This document shows, piece by piece, positions 8,004-16,881 of a stretch of 42,567 nucleotides of DNA. Source of the stretch: Clostridia bacterium (GTDB lineage: Bacteria; Bacillota; Clostridia; Christensenellales; CAG-138); NCBI GenBank assembly GCA_017545535.1, contig JAFWMS010000026.1, forward strand, positions 1 to 42,567, read 5' to 3'. The stretch's first letter is position 1. The number at the start of each line of letters is the position of its first letter. The position numbers were made by a program, and so were the translations under genes. The notes under the pieces were generated by a model. It had not been told where the DNA came from and did no database searches. It saw only the letters and a program-made list of their open reading frames with translations.

Positions 8004-9446
8004 TTACGAGGGGTCCGCGGAGGCCGTGGCCGTCGGCGTCTCCGTCACTTTGTCCTCAACATACGCAAACACCTTGCGCATGGCGTAGAGCCCATCGGTA
8101 AACAGCGCAGGTGACAGCTCCGTAAGGGTAAAATGCATGGCGTCAGACTTATGGGGATAGTACACGCCCCAGGAGAAGCCCGCCCGATAGAACGCCAGCT
8201 CATAGAGGAAGTAGTTCAGCAGCGGTTCTGGTACGTTCCGGATCCCGCCGTTGCGGGAAGTGCCCGTATACGTGAAGTCGTAGCAGGGCTTGTTCTTGAT
8301 GGTGACGATGCCGTTGTAGGTCAGCTTCTGCACCTCAGCGAAGATCTTGTCGCGGTTGGTCAGGTTGTCCTTGTTGCTGGGATAATGGGCGTTTATATCC
8401 ACCGCGGTGCCAAAGGAATGGTGACTGATGAACTGGCCGGAATTCGTGAAGCGCCGGACCATGGTCCCATCCATCTTTCCCACCAGATCGGCAAGAAGCA
8501 CCGGCCCGGTATCCAGGTTTTTGCCTGTGACGCGGATATAGGTGGTTTCCATATAGCGGCAGGCCTGCTCGAAATAGGGGATGGCATCCACGTGACACTC
8601 CCATTTCTTCCCTTTCAGGCAGGTGGCGTGCCCCACATACTGCTTCGACCAGTCGGGATCAATGGTGATCTTTTGGGAGTTGCCGGAGAACTTGTATCGG
8701 AACAGGAACCGTTCAGGGGAGCCGAAAAAGTTGAGGGCCGTGGTGTAGTTCAGCCGAAGATTGTTGGGCTGCAGCTGGAGCCAGCTTTCGTTGGTCACCT
8801 TGAACTGGGTCTCAGTCAGGACCTGTGCTTCGCTGGCGGCATCCTGTCCCAGGATTCGCAAGGTATAGGTGCCCGCAGGGAGCTTTTGAAAGGTCAGGCG
8901 ATTTGCCACGGCGTCCGTATCCTTGGCAAAGGTCTCGTCCAGCAGCCGAACGGTTCGCACGTTTTCCTCCGTGCTGAAGCGCTGCTCCGCTTCCAGCGAT
9001 ACGGAACCCTTGCCGTTGAGCACTTCCACCCGTACGAGGATCAACGGTTCCCCTGCGCTGACAGTGCCGTCGATCCAAAAGTATCGGCTGCGCTGGACCT
9101 GGGTGCCTAAAGTGGGGAGTGGCATCTCCAGGGACGCCTCAAACACTGGGTGCGGTAGCGGGGTCGACGTGGGTTCCGGGGTGCTCGTCGGTGCAGGCGT
9201 GGGTTCCGGAGTTTCCGTAGGCTCCGGAGTGTTTGTGGGTTCGGGCGTGGGCGCGAGCATTTGCGCCGGCTCCGGCGTAATCATGGCCTCGACGCGGATG
9301 TCGATGGGCTGTGTTTGGGGGAGCGATGCTTCCGCCACAGGGGACACGGTGGGCAAAATGCCGGGGGCCGTGGCTTCGGACACGGGCGCGTTCCCCCGAC
9401 TGCAGCCCGCAAGCAGCAGGATCGCGATGAACCACAGCTTTTTCAT
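8004..9446 (-). CDS. Lipoprotein, M15 family D-alanyl-D-alanine carboxypeptidase-like
   Basis: A 480-residue exported lipoprotein: signal MKKLWFIAILLLAGC with the lipidated Cys at 15, a Pro/Thr/Glu linker of TPEP repeats (about residues 57-110), a ~130-residue beta-rich module, and a C-terminal M15 zinc peptidase domain. The domain shows HHSFGTAVDIN (zinc His and Asp, about residues 338-350) and DAMHF (second zinc His, near 435). Relatives trim peptidoglycan stem peptides. The start at 9446 is chosen for the lipoprotein signal and GGAGGG 8 nt upstream; a longer frame from 9494 would bury the signal. It lies 44 nt behind the metallophosphoesterase lipoprotein, so the two form one unit. The exact peptide bond cleaved is unknown. 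Confidence 0.85.
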   Translation of the reverse strand: MKKLWFIAILLLAGCSRGNAPVSEATAPGILPTVSPVAEASLPQTQPIDIRVEAMITPEPAQMLAPTPEPTNTPEPTETPEPTPAPTSTPEPTSTPLPHPVFEASLEMPLPTLGTQVQRSRYFWIDGTVSAGEPLILVRVEVLNGKGSVSLEAEQRFSTEENVRTVRLLDETFAKDTDAVANRLTFQKLPAGTYTLRILGQDAASEAQVLTETQFKVTNESWLQLQPNNLRLNYTTALNFFGSPERFLFRYKFSGNSQKITIDPDWSKQYVGHATCLKGKKWECHVDAIPYFEQACRYMETTYIRVTGKNLDTGPVLLADLVGKMDGTMVRRFTNSGQFISHHSFGTAVDINAHYPSNKDNLTNRDKIFAEVQKLTYNGIVTIKNKPCYDFTYTGTSRNGGIRNVPEPLLNYFLYELAFYRAGFSWGVYYPHKSDAMHFTLTELSPALFTDGLYAMRKVFAYVEDKVTETPTATASADPS

Positions 9447-9490
9447 GGGACCAACCCTCCGTTTTTTCGGGATTGAAAACGTCATTTCCA

Positions 9491-10561
9491 TCAATACGCT
9501 CTTTCCAAAGTGAAACTGACGGGACCGGCGTCGGGAATTTCCTTAGCGGGAGACCCGTCCAGCATCCAGGTGCTCACGTGGATCGATCGAGTGGAGGGAT
9601 CGAAGGTGAGCAGTCGGAAGGCGTAGTCCTTCCTGTCCTGCATGTTCAGCATAAGCACGTTGACCGTCCGCTCCGCTATGCCGTCGCCGTCGTCGTCATA
9701 GGAGAAGACGCGGGTTTGATACGCCCTGGCGTGACCGCAGATGACCAGGCGTATGGCGGGATACCGGGCGATCAACTGATCCACGCCGCGGATGTACGTG
9801 CCGTTGCTGCGCAGGAACCCATGGGTGATCAATATGCAGGGCATGCTTCCGTGCTCGGTCATCACCTGATCCAGCCATCGCTTGGCATCGTTGGACAGAT
9901 AGGAATCCCAGCCGACTCCCAGCAACAGCATATCCTGTCCCCCGGCGGACAGGACCCGATAGAGCATCTTTCCGCCTTCGAACCTTTGCTCCGCCGGGTA
10001 AGCGTCCAAAAAGGGCTGCTTCAAATACGCGGAATAGCTCTTGGCGGTGGTACCCATGTCGTGATTTCCGGCTACAGGGAGTAAAAACACTCCGTCGTGC
10101 GCGGCTTCCAGCAGAGGGGCGATATTGTCCCACTCCCAATCCTTGAATCCGTTGTCCACCATGTCGCCCGTATGCAGGATGCCCAGGATGTTGTCATCCT
10201 CTCGATGCCCTTCGATCCAATCCCTGAGGAGGGGAAAGGCTTCCGGATGATGATAGGCCAGGGCTTGGGTGTCCGGGATCACCACTAGGGAAAAGGGAGT
10301 CGGCGCGGCCTCGGGCGTAGCCGTGGGCGACGGCGTGGGGGCGGGGGTAGGGCTGTCCAGTGGCGCGGGGGTGTCCGTGGCCTGCAGGGATACGTCGATG
10401 CTGATCTGCTGCTCCGGCACGGCCGTGGGCGCCGCCGTGACAGGCGCCATGGTCACCGCCACCGCCGTGGGCGCAGCCTCCGCAGCCGGCGCGGCCGCCT
10501 CCCGGGCGCAGCCCAGCAGAACGAGGACGAGCAGTATGCAGATGAGCAAAAGCTTTTTCAT
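9491..10561 (-). CDS. Lipoprotein metallophosphoesterase (calcineurin-like)
   Basis: A 356-residue exported lipoprotein. Signal peptide with lipobox LLGC (Cys18), then an Ala/Thr/Pro-rich linker to residue ~88. The catalytic domain has the classical five blocks: DTQ (97-99), GDMVDNG (132-138), GNHDMG (165-170), ITHG (245-248) and CGHAR (275-279), which bind two metals. It should hydrolyse phosphate mono- or diesters outside the membrane; the substrate is not predictable. It heads a two-gene unit with the M15 lipoprotein. The ATG lies right at the predicted transcription start with no Shine-Dalgarno sequence, so the mRNA may be leaderless. Confidence 0.88.
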   Translation of the reverse strand: MKKLLLICILLVLVLLGCAREAAAPAAEAAPTAVAVTMAPVTAAPTAVPEQQISIDVSLQATDTPAPLDSPTPAPTPSPTATPEAAPTPFSLVVIPDTQALAYHHPEAFPLLRDWIEGHREDDNILGILHTGDMVDNGFKDWEWDNIAPLLEAAHDGVFLLPVAGNHDMGTTAKSYSAYLKQPFLDAYPAEQRFEGGKMLYRVLSAGGQDMLLLGVGWDSYLSNDAKRWLDQVMTEHGSMPCILITHGFLRSNGTYIRGVDQLIARYPAIRLVICGHARAYQTRVFSYDDDGDGIAERTVNVLMLNMQDRKDYAFRLLTFDPSTRSIHVSTWMLDGSPAKEIPDAGPVSFTLERAY

Positions 10562-10567
10562 ACATAA

Positions 10568-10596
10568 ATCATATCAATTTTTTCTCAGGATTTCAA
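10568..10596 (-). promoter_or_regulatory. Promoter giving a leaderless mRNA for the metallophosphoesterase
   Basis: Minus strand: TTGAAA (10591-10596), a 17-nt spacer, TATGAT (10568-10573). Only six bases separate the -10 box from the ATG at 10561, so +1 falls on the A of the start codon. No purine-rich ribosome site precedes the ATG. Confidence 0.65.
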
Positions 10597-10711
10597 CTGA
10601 AAACTCCAATGTAATTTCATTCATTTCTTTGCATAAACATTACTCTATGCATGAGGCGGTCCTTTGACCATTTCACAACCAACGGTTGATTTATTTCTAA
10701 ATGGTTGCGTA

Positions 10712-10758
10712 TTGCTTTTGCCGCCCGGTTCGGGTATACTCCTATCGAACCGGTTCGA
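10712..10758 (+). promoter_or_regulatory. Promoter and palindromic operator of the XRE regulator gene
   Basis: TTGCTT (10712-10717), a 17-nt spacer, TATACT (10735-10740). The perfect 14-bp palindrome TCGAACCGGTTCGA (10745-10758) covers +1, and a further half-site CGGTTCG lies in the spacer. This arrangement is typical of autorepression by an HTH dimer, most likely the gene's own product. Confidence 0.65.
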
Positions 10759-10783
10759 AGATCATGAAATAAGGAGAAAGACA

Positions 10784-11584
10784 ATGCACATTGGAGCGAA
10801 GATCAAGCTGCTGCGGAAGGAAAAACGAGTGACTCAGGAGGAGCTGGCGGACTATCTGCATATCTCCGCCCAGGCGGTGAGCAAGTGGGAGACGGGGGCG
10901 TCCAGCCCGGATATCGACATGCTGCCAAAGCTGGCCATCTTTTTCGGGACCTCCCTGGATCATCTGTTGGATTTCGATCAAAGCCAGGTGGACGCGGCGG
11001 TGACGGCCCTGGTGGCCGAATGCGGCAAGCAGACCGGGGGAGACCCCGAGAAAGGGGAAGCGTTCCTGCGCAAAGCGCTGGAGAAGTATCCCAACAACGA
11101 CCTGCTGCTGACCTGTCTGCTGGAGTTTTTGCAGGAGCAGAACCAGGATGGAGCCCGTTGCGCAGAGATCGTGGAGATCGGCGAGCGGGTCCTGACCTGC
11201 ACCAGGGACGACGAGCTGAAGATCGACGTGCTGCGGATCCTGGCGGAGACGTATCACAGCATGGGCGAACAGGCCATGGCGGAGTATTATCTCACGAAGA
11301 TCCCGGCCCTGCATTTCTTTTTCTACGAGATCGCGGCGGCCATCCGACGGGGAAAGGACCGGTTGGAAAACGTGGCGCATATGGAGGATCTGTGCATCGA
11401 CAAGCTCATCTGTATGCTGGCCATGCGCCGGGAGGAGGCGGCCGACGAAAAGGCAAAATCCGAGATCGACCGGCAGGCCCGGGAGATGATCGCCTTCTTC
11501 AAGGGCTATCCCATCTATCGGCATACGGCTGAGATCATGGAACGCGGCTGGCAGAAAGGCACGCTGATGGAGATATATCAATAA
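10784..11584 (+). CDS. XRE-family transcriptional regulator with helical C-terminal domain
   Basis: A 266-residue protein. Residues 1-62 form a standard HTH_3 domain: KIKLLRKEKRVTQEELADYL followed by the recognition region ISAQAVSKWETGASSPDI and the LAIFFGTSLDHLL helix. The remaining ~200 residues are alpha-helical and TPR-like without a recognised catalytic site, so they probably sense a ligand or partner. The start at 10784 follows AAGGAGAAAGACA. The promoter has a palindrome likely bound by this protein. It is divergent from the lipoprotein pair, and the ~180 bases between contain several dyads (for example TGCATA-N10-TATGCA at 10630-10651). The target genes are unknown. Confidence 0.85.
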   Translation: MHIGAKIKLLRKEKRVTQEELADYLHISAQAVSKWETGASSPDIDMLPKLAIFFGTSLDHLLDFDQSQVDAAVTALVAECGKQTGGDPEKGEAFLRKALEKYPNNDLLLTCLLEFLQEQNQDGARCAEIVEIGERVLTCTRDDELKIDVLRILAETYHSMGEQAMAEYYLTKIPALHFFFYEIAAAIRRGKDRLENVAHMEDLCIDKLICMLAMRREEAADEKAKSEIDRQAREMIAFFKGYPIYRHTAEIMERGWQKGTLMEIYQ

Positions 11585-11594
11585 AGGAACCGCG

Positions 11595-11624
11595 CAAAAA
11601 AAGAGGCCGCCTCGCAGCGGCCTC
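11595..11624 (-). terminator. Terminator of prs
   Basis: Arms GAGGCCGC and GCGGCCTC with a 6-nt loop. On the minus strand the hairpin is followed by a run of seven T. Confidence 0.85.
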
Positions 11625-11646
11625 CTGCAGTATTGAGTTTGCTTTT

Positions 11647-12666
11647 TCAGTCCCCCAGCAGCGTCAGCTGCTCGGCGAAGCTCATGTCCATCATGCGCTT
11701 GCTGATGCGCTGGTCGAAAAGGGTGGAGATGGGGGCCTTGTCGTGGATGATCTTCACGGCCTGGGCGAACATGGGGGCGGCGGAGATGATCTTGATCTTG
11801 GGGTGCTTGCGGGCCTCGGGGCACTCCACCGTATCCGTGGTGACGATGAACTCGTAGGGGCTGTCGTCGAACCGGTTCAGGGCCTTCTCGTTCATGCAGT
11901 TATGGGAGAGCGCGCCGAAGATCCGGTTGGCGCCCTTCTCCTTGAGGCCTCGGGCGATGTCGATCATGGTGCCGCCGGAGATGGAGAAGTCGTCCACCAC
12001 CAAACAGTTCTTGCCCTCCACCTCGCCGATGACCTCCAGGACCTTGGCGTTTTCCGTGTGGTCGGTCCGGGTCTTGTCGCCGATGGCCACGGGGCAGCCC
12101 AGCTGTTTGGCGAAGTCCCTGGCCCGCTTGGCGGAGCCGGCGTCGGGGGAGACCACCACCAGATTTTCGTCCAGGATGCCCGACCGCTTCACGTACTCGG
12201 TGAGCAGGGGCTCGGCCCGCAGATGGTCCACCGGCTTCTTGAAGAAGCCCTGGATCTGAGCGGCGTGCAGGTCCATGAAGATGACCCGGTCTACGCCTGC
12301 GGCCTCGATGCAGTCCGCGCAGACCCGGGCCCGGATGGACACCCGCGGCTCGTCCATCTTGTCGCCCTTGGCGTAGGAGAAGTAGGGGATGATGGCGGTG
12401 ACGGAGTTGGCGGAGGAGCGCTTGAAGGCGTCGATCCAGAACAGCAGCTCCGTGAACTCGTCGTTGGGATGGCGGGCGATGGGCTGGACCAGGAACACAT
12501 CCTTGTCGCGAATGGACTCGTTGACGCGGACGAACAGGTTGCCCTCAGAGAACATGATGGTTTCGGAGTCGCCTATCTGAGCGCCCAGATAGGCACACAT
12601 GCGCTTGGCAAAGGGACGGCCGGACTGGCCGGCGTAAACTCGGATGATGCCTGATCCGCTGAACAT
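11647..12666 (-). CDS. prs: Ribose-phosphate pyrophosphokinase, divergent paralogue
   Basis: A 339-residue PRPP synthetase: MDLHAAQIQGFF (ATP/ribose-5-P site), SPDAGSAKRARDFAKQL (pyrophosphate loop), and the PRPP-binding VVDDFSISGGTM. It makes PRPP from ribose-5-phosphate and ATP for purine, pyrimidine, NAD, His and Trp synthesis. It departs from the usual ~315-residue housekeeping form: the PRPP loop reads DDFSISGGTM where DDMIDTGGT is usual, the flexible loop reads DKTRTDHTEN where DKRR is usual, and the protein is about 25 residues longer. It may be a second Prs copy with altered regulation. The start has GAGGGAGGG upstream. Function is likely conserved; which pathway it serves is unknown. 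Confidence 0.88.
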   Translation of the reverse strand: MFSGSGIIRVYAGQSGRPFAKRMCAYLGAQIGDSETIMFSEGNLFVRVNESIRDKDVFLVQPIARHPNDEFTELLFWIDAFKRSSANSVTAIIPYFSYAKGDKMDEPRVSIRARVCADCIEAAGVDRVIFMDLHAAQIQGFFKKPVDHLRAEPLLTEYVKRSGILDENLVVVSPDAGSAKRARDFAKQLGCPVAIGDKTRTDHTENAKVLEVIGEVEGKNCLVVDDFSISGGTMIDIARGLKEKGANRIFGALSHNCMNEKALNRFDDSPYEFIVTTDTVECPEARKHPKIKIISAAPMFAQAVKIIHDKAPISTLFDQRISKRMMDMSFAEQLTLLGD

Positions 12667-12708
12667 AGATCCCTCCCTCAAAAAAAGAAATATCGTGGAA
12701 ACACGTGT

Positions 12709-12737
12709 AGTATACCACGCCTGAGGACCCATGGCAA
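12709..12737 (-). promoter_or_regulatory. Promoter of prs
   Basis: Minus strand TTGCCA (12732-12737), a 17-nt spacer, TATACT (12709-12714), about 43 nt before the ATG. The 5' leader is A/T-rich and ends in the ribosome site. No purine-operator-like repeat is seen. Confidence 0.65.
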
Positions 12738-12804
12738 CCGGTAATCTGCATTTTTTCCTGCAGTTTCCAAAAGATTCGACCGTATGGGAGAATGACGCTT
12801 TTTG

Positions 12805-12833
12805 TTGACCTGGCGGAGAGAAAAGGGTACAAT
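12805..12833 (+). promoter_or_regulatory. Promoter of the membrane-anchored protein, leaderless type
   Basis: TTGACC (12805-12810), a 17-nt spacer and TACAAT (12828-12833). The ATG at 12843 begins only nine bases after the -10 box, so +1 falls about three bases before the codon, leaving no room for a ribosome binding site. Confidence 0.6.
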
Positions 12834-12842
12834 ACCACATAT

Positions 12843-14051
12843 ATGGATACCCGGGAATCACAACCGAAAAAACGCAGGCGGCCCCTGCCCCTCATGGGCA
12901 CTCGCTTCGGGCCTCTGGTCCAGGTGCTTTTGATGCTGGCGCTGGTGGCGGGAGGCCTGGCGGCCTTTGTGCGCTTCGGGTTGCCCGTCCTTCGGGAAGC
13001 GTCGGACCGTCCGGCGGACTTGAGCTGCCTCGGCTTCGGCACTCCGGCACCCAGCCCGTCTCCCGTGCCCACGCCTCGGCCCAGCCCCACCCCTCAGCCT
13101 GGGATGGAACGGCCCATCTACGGGGTGGACCTGGCCCAGGTCCAGCATGAGATTCTGGTGGGGGAGTATCAGTATGCCGCGGACTTCTCCGTGTTCGGGG
13201 ACACCATCCTTTTTGCCGCGGGCAACTACACCCAGGACGGCACAGCCGCCTTCGTTCGGGCCATCGTATACGATACCAAAACGAAACACGCTTCCTACGT
13301 GCCTCTTGCGCTGAGCTATAAATCCATCCGCCGCCTCAGGATGAACGAGCGGTGGATCGTCTATCTGGACGCCGCTGCCTCCGGCGGGGGACAGATCCGC
13401 GTCTACGATAGGCGGACGGGGGAGGACCGCATCCTGAAGACCGTCCATCTGGGCCTGCCCACCCTGGCCCTGTGGCAGGACACCGTCTTCTGGATCGAGC
13501 GCACGGGCACCAGCCGGGACAAGCTCTTCGGCTGCGATCTGTTGACCGGGGAGAGCGTGACGCTGGAGCTCTTCGACAGCGTGGACACCGGCATCTCCGC
13601 CCTCGATGCGGGGGGCGGGAAGCTGGTCTATGTGAGCGCCCCGGGGACCCTCAAGACCCTGGATCTCGTCACCGGCGAAAGCCGGGAGGACCGGTTCGGG
13701 CTCACCGTCCACGACCCCAAGACCGACGGGCGGATCACCGCCTTTCTCACCGGCTACCACGGGGAGGACAGCGACCTTATGTACGTGGGGGAGGACGGGC
13801 AGCCCGTCACCGTGGCCCGGGGGGTGGAGGATTTTGCCCTGGCCGACGGGGCCATTGTCTATGGCACGCTGGATCGGATGTACGTGTATTTTCTGGACGA
13901 TGGGGCCACCTTTGCCCTGACCCGGGGCAAGGAGAAGGCCATGTTCCTCACGGGGGGCGGCGATCTGGTTGTGTGGATGGACGTGACCTGGCGGGACAAG
14001 GACATCATCGAGTATATGCATCTCAACGATTTCTCAGAGGATTTAGGATAA
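12843..14051 (+). CDS. Membrane-anchored protein with extracellular beta-propeller-like domain
   Basis: A 402-residue type II membrane protein: a short basic cytosolic tail (KKRRR), one membrane helix (about residues 22-45), a Pro/Ser/Thr linker (PAPSPSPVPTPRPSPTP), then ~300 residues of repeating beta units such as VYDTKTK, VYDRRTGE, CDLLTGES and LDLVTGES. These resemble TolB or DUF5050-like six-bladed propellers. It probably binds wall polymer or protein partners; no active-site motif is seen. It sits 14 nt before radA and may be cotranscribed. The start at 12843 was chosen because it gives the basic tail and lies next to the promoter; the next in-frame ATG (12894) also lacks a ribosome site. 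Confidence 0.7.
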   Translation: MDTRESQPKKRRRPLPLMGTRFGPLVQVLLMLALVAGGLAAFVRFGLPVLREASDRPADLSCLGFGTPAPSPSPVPTPRPSPTPQPGMERPIYGVDLAQVQHEILVGEYQYAADFSVFGDTILFAAGNYTQDGTAAFVRAIVYDTKTKHASYVPLALSYKSIRRLRMNERWIVYLDAAASGGGQIRVYDRRTGEDRILKTVHLGLPTLALWQDTVFWIERTGTSRDKLFGCDLLTGESVTLELFDSVDTGISALDAGGGKLVYVSAPGTLKTLDLVTGESREDRFGLTVHDPKTDGRITAFLTGYHGEDSDLMYVGEDGQPVTVARGVEDFALADGAIVYGTLDRMYVYFLDDGATFALTRGKEKAMFLTGGGDLVVWMDVTWRDKDIIEYMHLNDFSEDLG

Positions 14052-14065
14052 ACGGAGGGAGAGCC

Positions 14066-15400
14066 ATGAAGGCAAAGAGCGTGTTCGTCTGCGGGGAGTG
14101 CGGCTATGAGACCCCGCGCTGGATGGGCAAGTGTCCCCAGTGCGGTAGCTGGAACACCATCGTGGAGGAGGAGCGGGTGAGCCTGAAAGCGCCTTCCGCC
14201 CCCAGCAAGGCTGTGCCTCTCAAGGAGGTCTCCGCCCAGGCGGGTCAGCGGACCTCCACGGGCATCGGGGAGCTGGACCGGGTGCTGGGCGGCGGCCTCA
14301 CCTCGGGCATGACCGTGCTCATCGGCGGCAGCCCCGGCATCGGCAAGTCCACCCTGCTCTTGCAGTGCGCCGACCACCTGTCCAAGGTGGGCCCCGTACT
14401 CTACGCCTCCGGGGAGGAGAGCCGGCACCAGATCCGCCTGCGGGCGGATCGGCTAAGCCTCGGCGGCGAGGTGCTGCTGCTGTGCGAGAACTCCGTGGAA
14501 TCCATCCTTTCAGAGGCCCAAAGCCGGAAGATATCCTTCCTCATCGTGGATTCCATCCAGACCATGTTCACCGAGGACGCCCCCTCGTCTCCTGGGAGCG
14601 TGACCCAGATCAGAGGCTCGGCGGCCAAGTTCACCCGCTTCGCCAAGGAAACGGGCACGCCCGTGTTCCTGGTGGGCCATGTGACCAAGGAGGGGGCTTT
14701 GGCCGGGCCCAAGGTGTTGGAGCATATCGTGGACACGGTGCTCTATTTCGAAGGGGACCGGCAAGAGGGCTTGCGGCTGCTGCGCTCCGAAAAGAACCGA
14801 TTTGGCTCCACCAACGAGCTGGGAGTCTTCGAGATGACGGACACGGGCATGGCCCCCGTGCCGGACCCCAGCGGCCTGTTCCTTTCCTCCGTGCGGACGG
14901 CCCCGGGCTGCGCGGTGGGCTGCGTGCTGGAGGGGTCCAGACCCCTGCTGGCCGAGGTCCAAGCCCTGCTGTGCCCCTCGGTCTATGGGGCGCCGCGCCG
15001 GACTGCGGTGGGCATGGACGTGCCCCGGTTCAACATGCTCCTGGCGGTTTTGGAACGGCGGGCAGGGATGCGGCTGTCGGACAAGGACGCCTATCTTTCC
15101 GTGGCGGGGAGTCTGCGGCTCCAGGACAGGGGGGCGGACCTGGCGGCTGTCCTCTGCGTGGTTTCCGCCAGCTGCGATAAGCCCGTGCCGCCCCACACCG
15201 CTGCTATCGGCGAGGTGGGGCTCACCGGCGACGTGCGGCCCGTGGGGCAGATGAGCGCTCGGTTGAAGGAATGCCTGCGTCTGGGGTACACCAGCGTGAT
15301 CGTGCCGGAGGGAGTAAAAACGGACCTCCCCGGCCTAAAGATGATCCCTGTACGGAACGTGCTGGAGGCCGCTTCCCTCATAGCATATCCAAAGGAATGA
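14066..15400 (+). CDS. radA: DNA repair protein RadA (Sms)
   Basis: A 444-residue RecA-like branch-migration helicase for homologous recombination. In order: a C4 zinc finger (Cys 9, 12, 23, 26 in CGECGYETP and CPQCGSW), Walker A GGSPGIGKST near residues 90-99, Walker B ISFLIVDSIQ, the RadA-specific KNRFGSTNE near residue 250, and a C-terminal Lon-protease-like domain ending in IPVRNVLEAASLI. Length is typical. The start at 14066 is preceded by CGGAGGGAG; a longer frame starting inside the upstream gene would add a 198-residue overlap and is not real. The stop overlaps the edge of a hairpin at 15408-15441. Confidence 0.97.
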   Translation: MKAKSVFVCGECGYETPRWMGKCPQCGSWNTIVEEERVSLKAPSAPSKAVPLKEVSAQAGQRTSTGIGELDRVLGGGLTSGMTVLIGGSPGIGKSTLLLQCADHLSKVGPVLYASGEESRHQIRLRADRLSLGGEVLLLCENSVESILSEAQSRKISFLIVDSIQTMFTEDAPSSPGSVTQIRGSAAKFTRFAKETGTPVFLVGHVTKEGALAGPKVLEHIVDTVLYFEGDRQEGLRLLRSEKNRFGSTNELGVFEMTDTGMAPVPDPSGLFLSSVRTAPGCAVGCVLEGSRPLLAEVQALLCPSVYGAPRRTAVGMDVPRFNMLLAVLERRAGMRLSDKDAYLSVAGSLRLQDRGADLAAVLCVVSASCDKPVPPHTAAIGEVGLTGDVRPVGQMSARLKECLRLGYTSVIVPEGVKTDLPGLKMIPVRNVLEAASLIAYPKE

Positions 15401-15559
15401 ACAAAAGTGTGCCGCTTATCTTTCTCAAGAAAAGCGGCACAAAAAGCTTAAATACTTGTATTCTTTTCACCTGAAGCCCAAGATGTCCTCTTGAGCTTTC
15501 CTTTTTGCGCGGCTTTTCCTTTCACTGAAAAGAAAAAGTCGCAGAAAAGTTCTATTCCC
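15401..15559. repeat. Intergenic composite hairpin element, copy 1
   Basis: No gene. Three inverted repeats in a row between convergent radA and the M18 gene: TGTGCCGCTT/AAGCGGCACA (15408-15441); AAAAGCTTAA/TTGAGCTTT followed by a T-rich tail (about 15442-15507), the most terminator-like; and a pyrimidine/purine hairpin ending in GAAAAAGTCGCAGAAAA (about 15508-15549). The last string recurs exactly at 25522-25538, and the same layout is seen at 24500-24620 and 35003-35202. Confidence 0.65.
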
Positions 15560-16852
15560 TCACTCTTCCGCAAAAAAGGCGCTGACCAGATCGTTGATGC
15601 TCTGCTGATCCTTCGCGCCCATGAGCTCCCGGGCGGAGTGCATAGCGAGGATCGGCACGCCGATGTCCGCGGACCGCATGGACAGGTTGGTGGCCGTGAA
15701 CTTGCCCAGGGTGCCGCCGCCGGGGCTGCCCGCCTTGTTCATGAACCGCTGGTAGGGGATGTCCTTCGCTTGGCACAGCCCCTCCACGGCCCCCACGCCC
15801 ACGGCGTCCGTGGCGTAGCGCTGGGAATAGTTCATCTTTACGGTGACGCCCTTGTTCATAAGAGCGCAGACGGAACTGTCGTAAGCCTCCATCTTGTTGG
15901 GGTGGAGGGCATGGGCCACGTCGCAGCTCAGCAGGAACCCAGAGAGCAGGGCGTTCAGATACCCGGCCCGATCGAGGCCCAGAGCATAGGCGATCTTCTC
16001 GGTGATGAAGGTCAACGTATCGCTGTCGGCGCCGGTCTTGGTGCGGCTGCCCACCTCCTCGTTGTCGAAGAAGGCGGCGATGTTCACGCCCGCTTTCCGC
16101 TGGGGACCGGTGATGCCCGCGAGACAGGCGAAGGCGGAGGTCAGGTTATCCAGCCGCGGCGCGGAGAGGAACTCGTTCTCGAAGCCGATGAGCTGGGGCG
16201 CTTCGGCGTTGTAGAGGACCAGCTCGAAGGAGAGGATGTCCTCTACGGCCGTGCCCATGGCCTCGGCCACCTTCTTCAGGAAGAACCCGTCCTTATTGAA
16301 CTCCTTTTCCACCGTGGCGCAGAGGGGCAAAAGATCCTTGGCCGGGTCCAGGGCCACGCCCTTGTTCACCTCCCGGTTCATGTGGATAGCGAGATTCGGG
16401 ATGGTGAACAGGGGCCGCCCAAAATCGAACAGCCGCCGCTCCGGCTCCATGGCCTTTTCGCCCTTCAGCGTTACCAACCCCGCGCAGGACAGGGGCCGAT
16501 CCATCCAGGTGTTGTTTATGAGGCCGCCGTAGGGCTCCACGGACAGCTTCAGACAACCGGCCGCCACCTGCTCCGGGTCCGGCTTGATATAGAAGCAGGG
16601 CCAATCCATGTGGTTGGCCGCCACCCGGAACCCGTCCTGGGGCCGGAAGCTCTCGCCCACGGTGAACCCAACGGCCATGGTCCCCCGGCAGTCGATCCGA
16701 TACTTGCCCCCGGGTACAAGCTGCCAGTCACCGGTGAGGGGCAAATCGGCAAAGCCCTCCGACCCCAGGATGCGCAGCACCTCCGCGACCCCGTGATAGG
16801 GGGACACGGATCGGGTCAAAAAGTCCATCAACGCCTGGATATCCTGTTTCAT
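15560..16852 (-). CDS. M18 family aminopeptidase
   Basis: A 430-residue dodecamer-type zinc aminopeptidase (aspartyl aminopeptidase/ApeB family). Seen in order: VAANHMDWP near residue 80 (first zinc His and Asp), [14 protein letters not shown] near 155, [14 protein letters not shown] with the catalytic Glu pair near 270-285, [11 protein letters not shown], and [11 protein letters not shown] near the C-terminus. It removes N-terminal residues from cytosolic peptides for recycling. The start at 16852 is preferred over 16870 because GGAGG then stands 5 nt before the ATG. It is divergent from hflX with its own promoter. Confidence 0.93.
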   Translation of the reverse strand: MKQDIQALMDFLTRSVSPYHGVAEVLRILGSEGFADLPLTGDWQLVPGGKYRIDCRGTMAVGFTVGESFRPQDGFRVAANHMDWPCFYIKPDPEQVAAGCLKLSVEPYGGLINNTWMDRPLSCAGLVTLKGEKAMEPERRLFDFGRPLFTIPNLAIHMNREVNKGVALDPAKDLLPLCATVEKEFNKDGFFLKKVAEAMGTAVEDILSFELVLYNAEAPQLIGFENEFLSAPRLDNLTSAFACLAGITGPQRKAGVNIAAFFDNEEVGSRTKTGADSDTLTFITEKIAYALGLDRAGYLNALLSGFLLSCDVAHALHPNKMEAYDSSVCALMNKGVTVKMNYSQRYATDAVGVGAVEGLCQAKDIPYQRFMNKAGSPGGGTLGKFTATNLSMRSADIGVPILAMHSARELMGAKDQQSINDLVSAFFAEE

Positions 16853-16881
16853 AGCTACCTCCGACATCATTTGCTGTTTCC

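Noticed and set aside
13472..14065. Extension of radA into the preceding gene
   Set aside because: It overlaps the beta-propeller protein in another frame and adds residues that no RadA has; the zinc finger begins right after the ATG at 14066.
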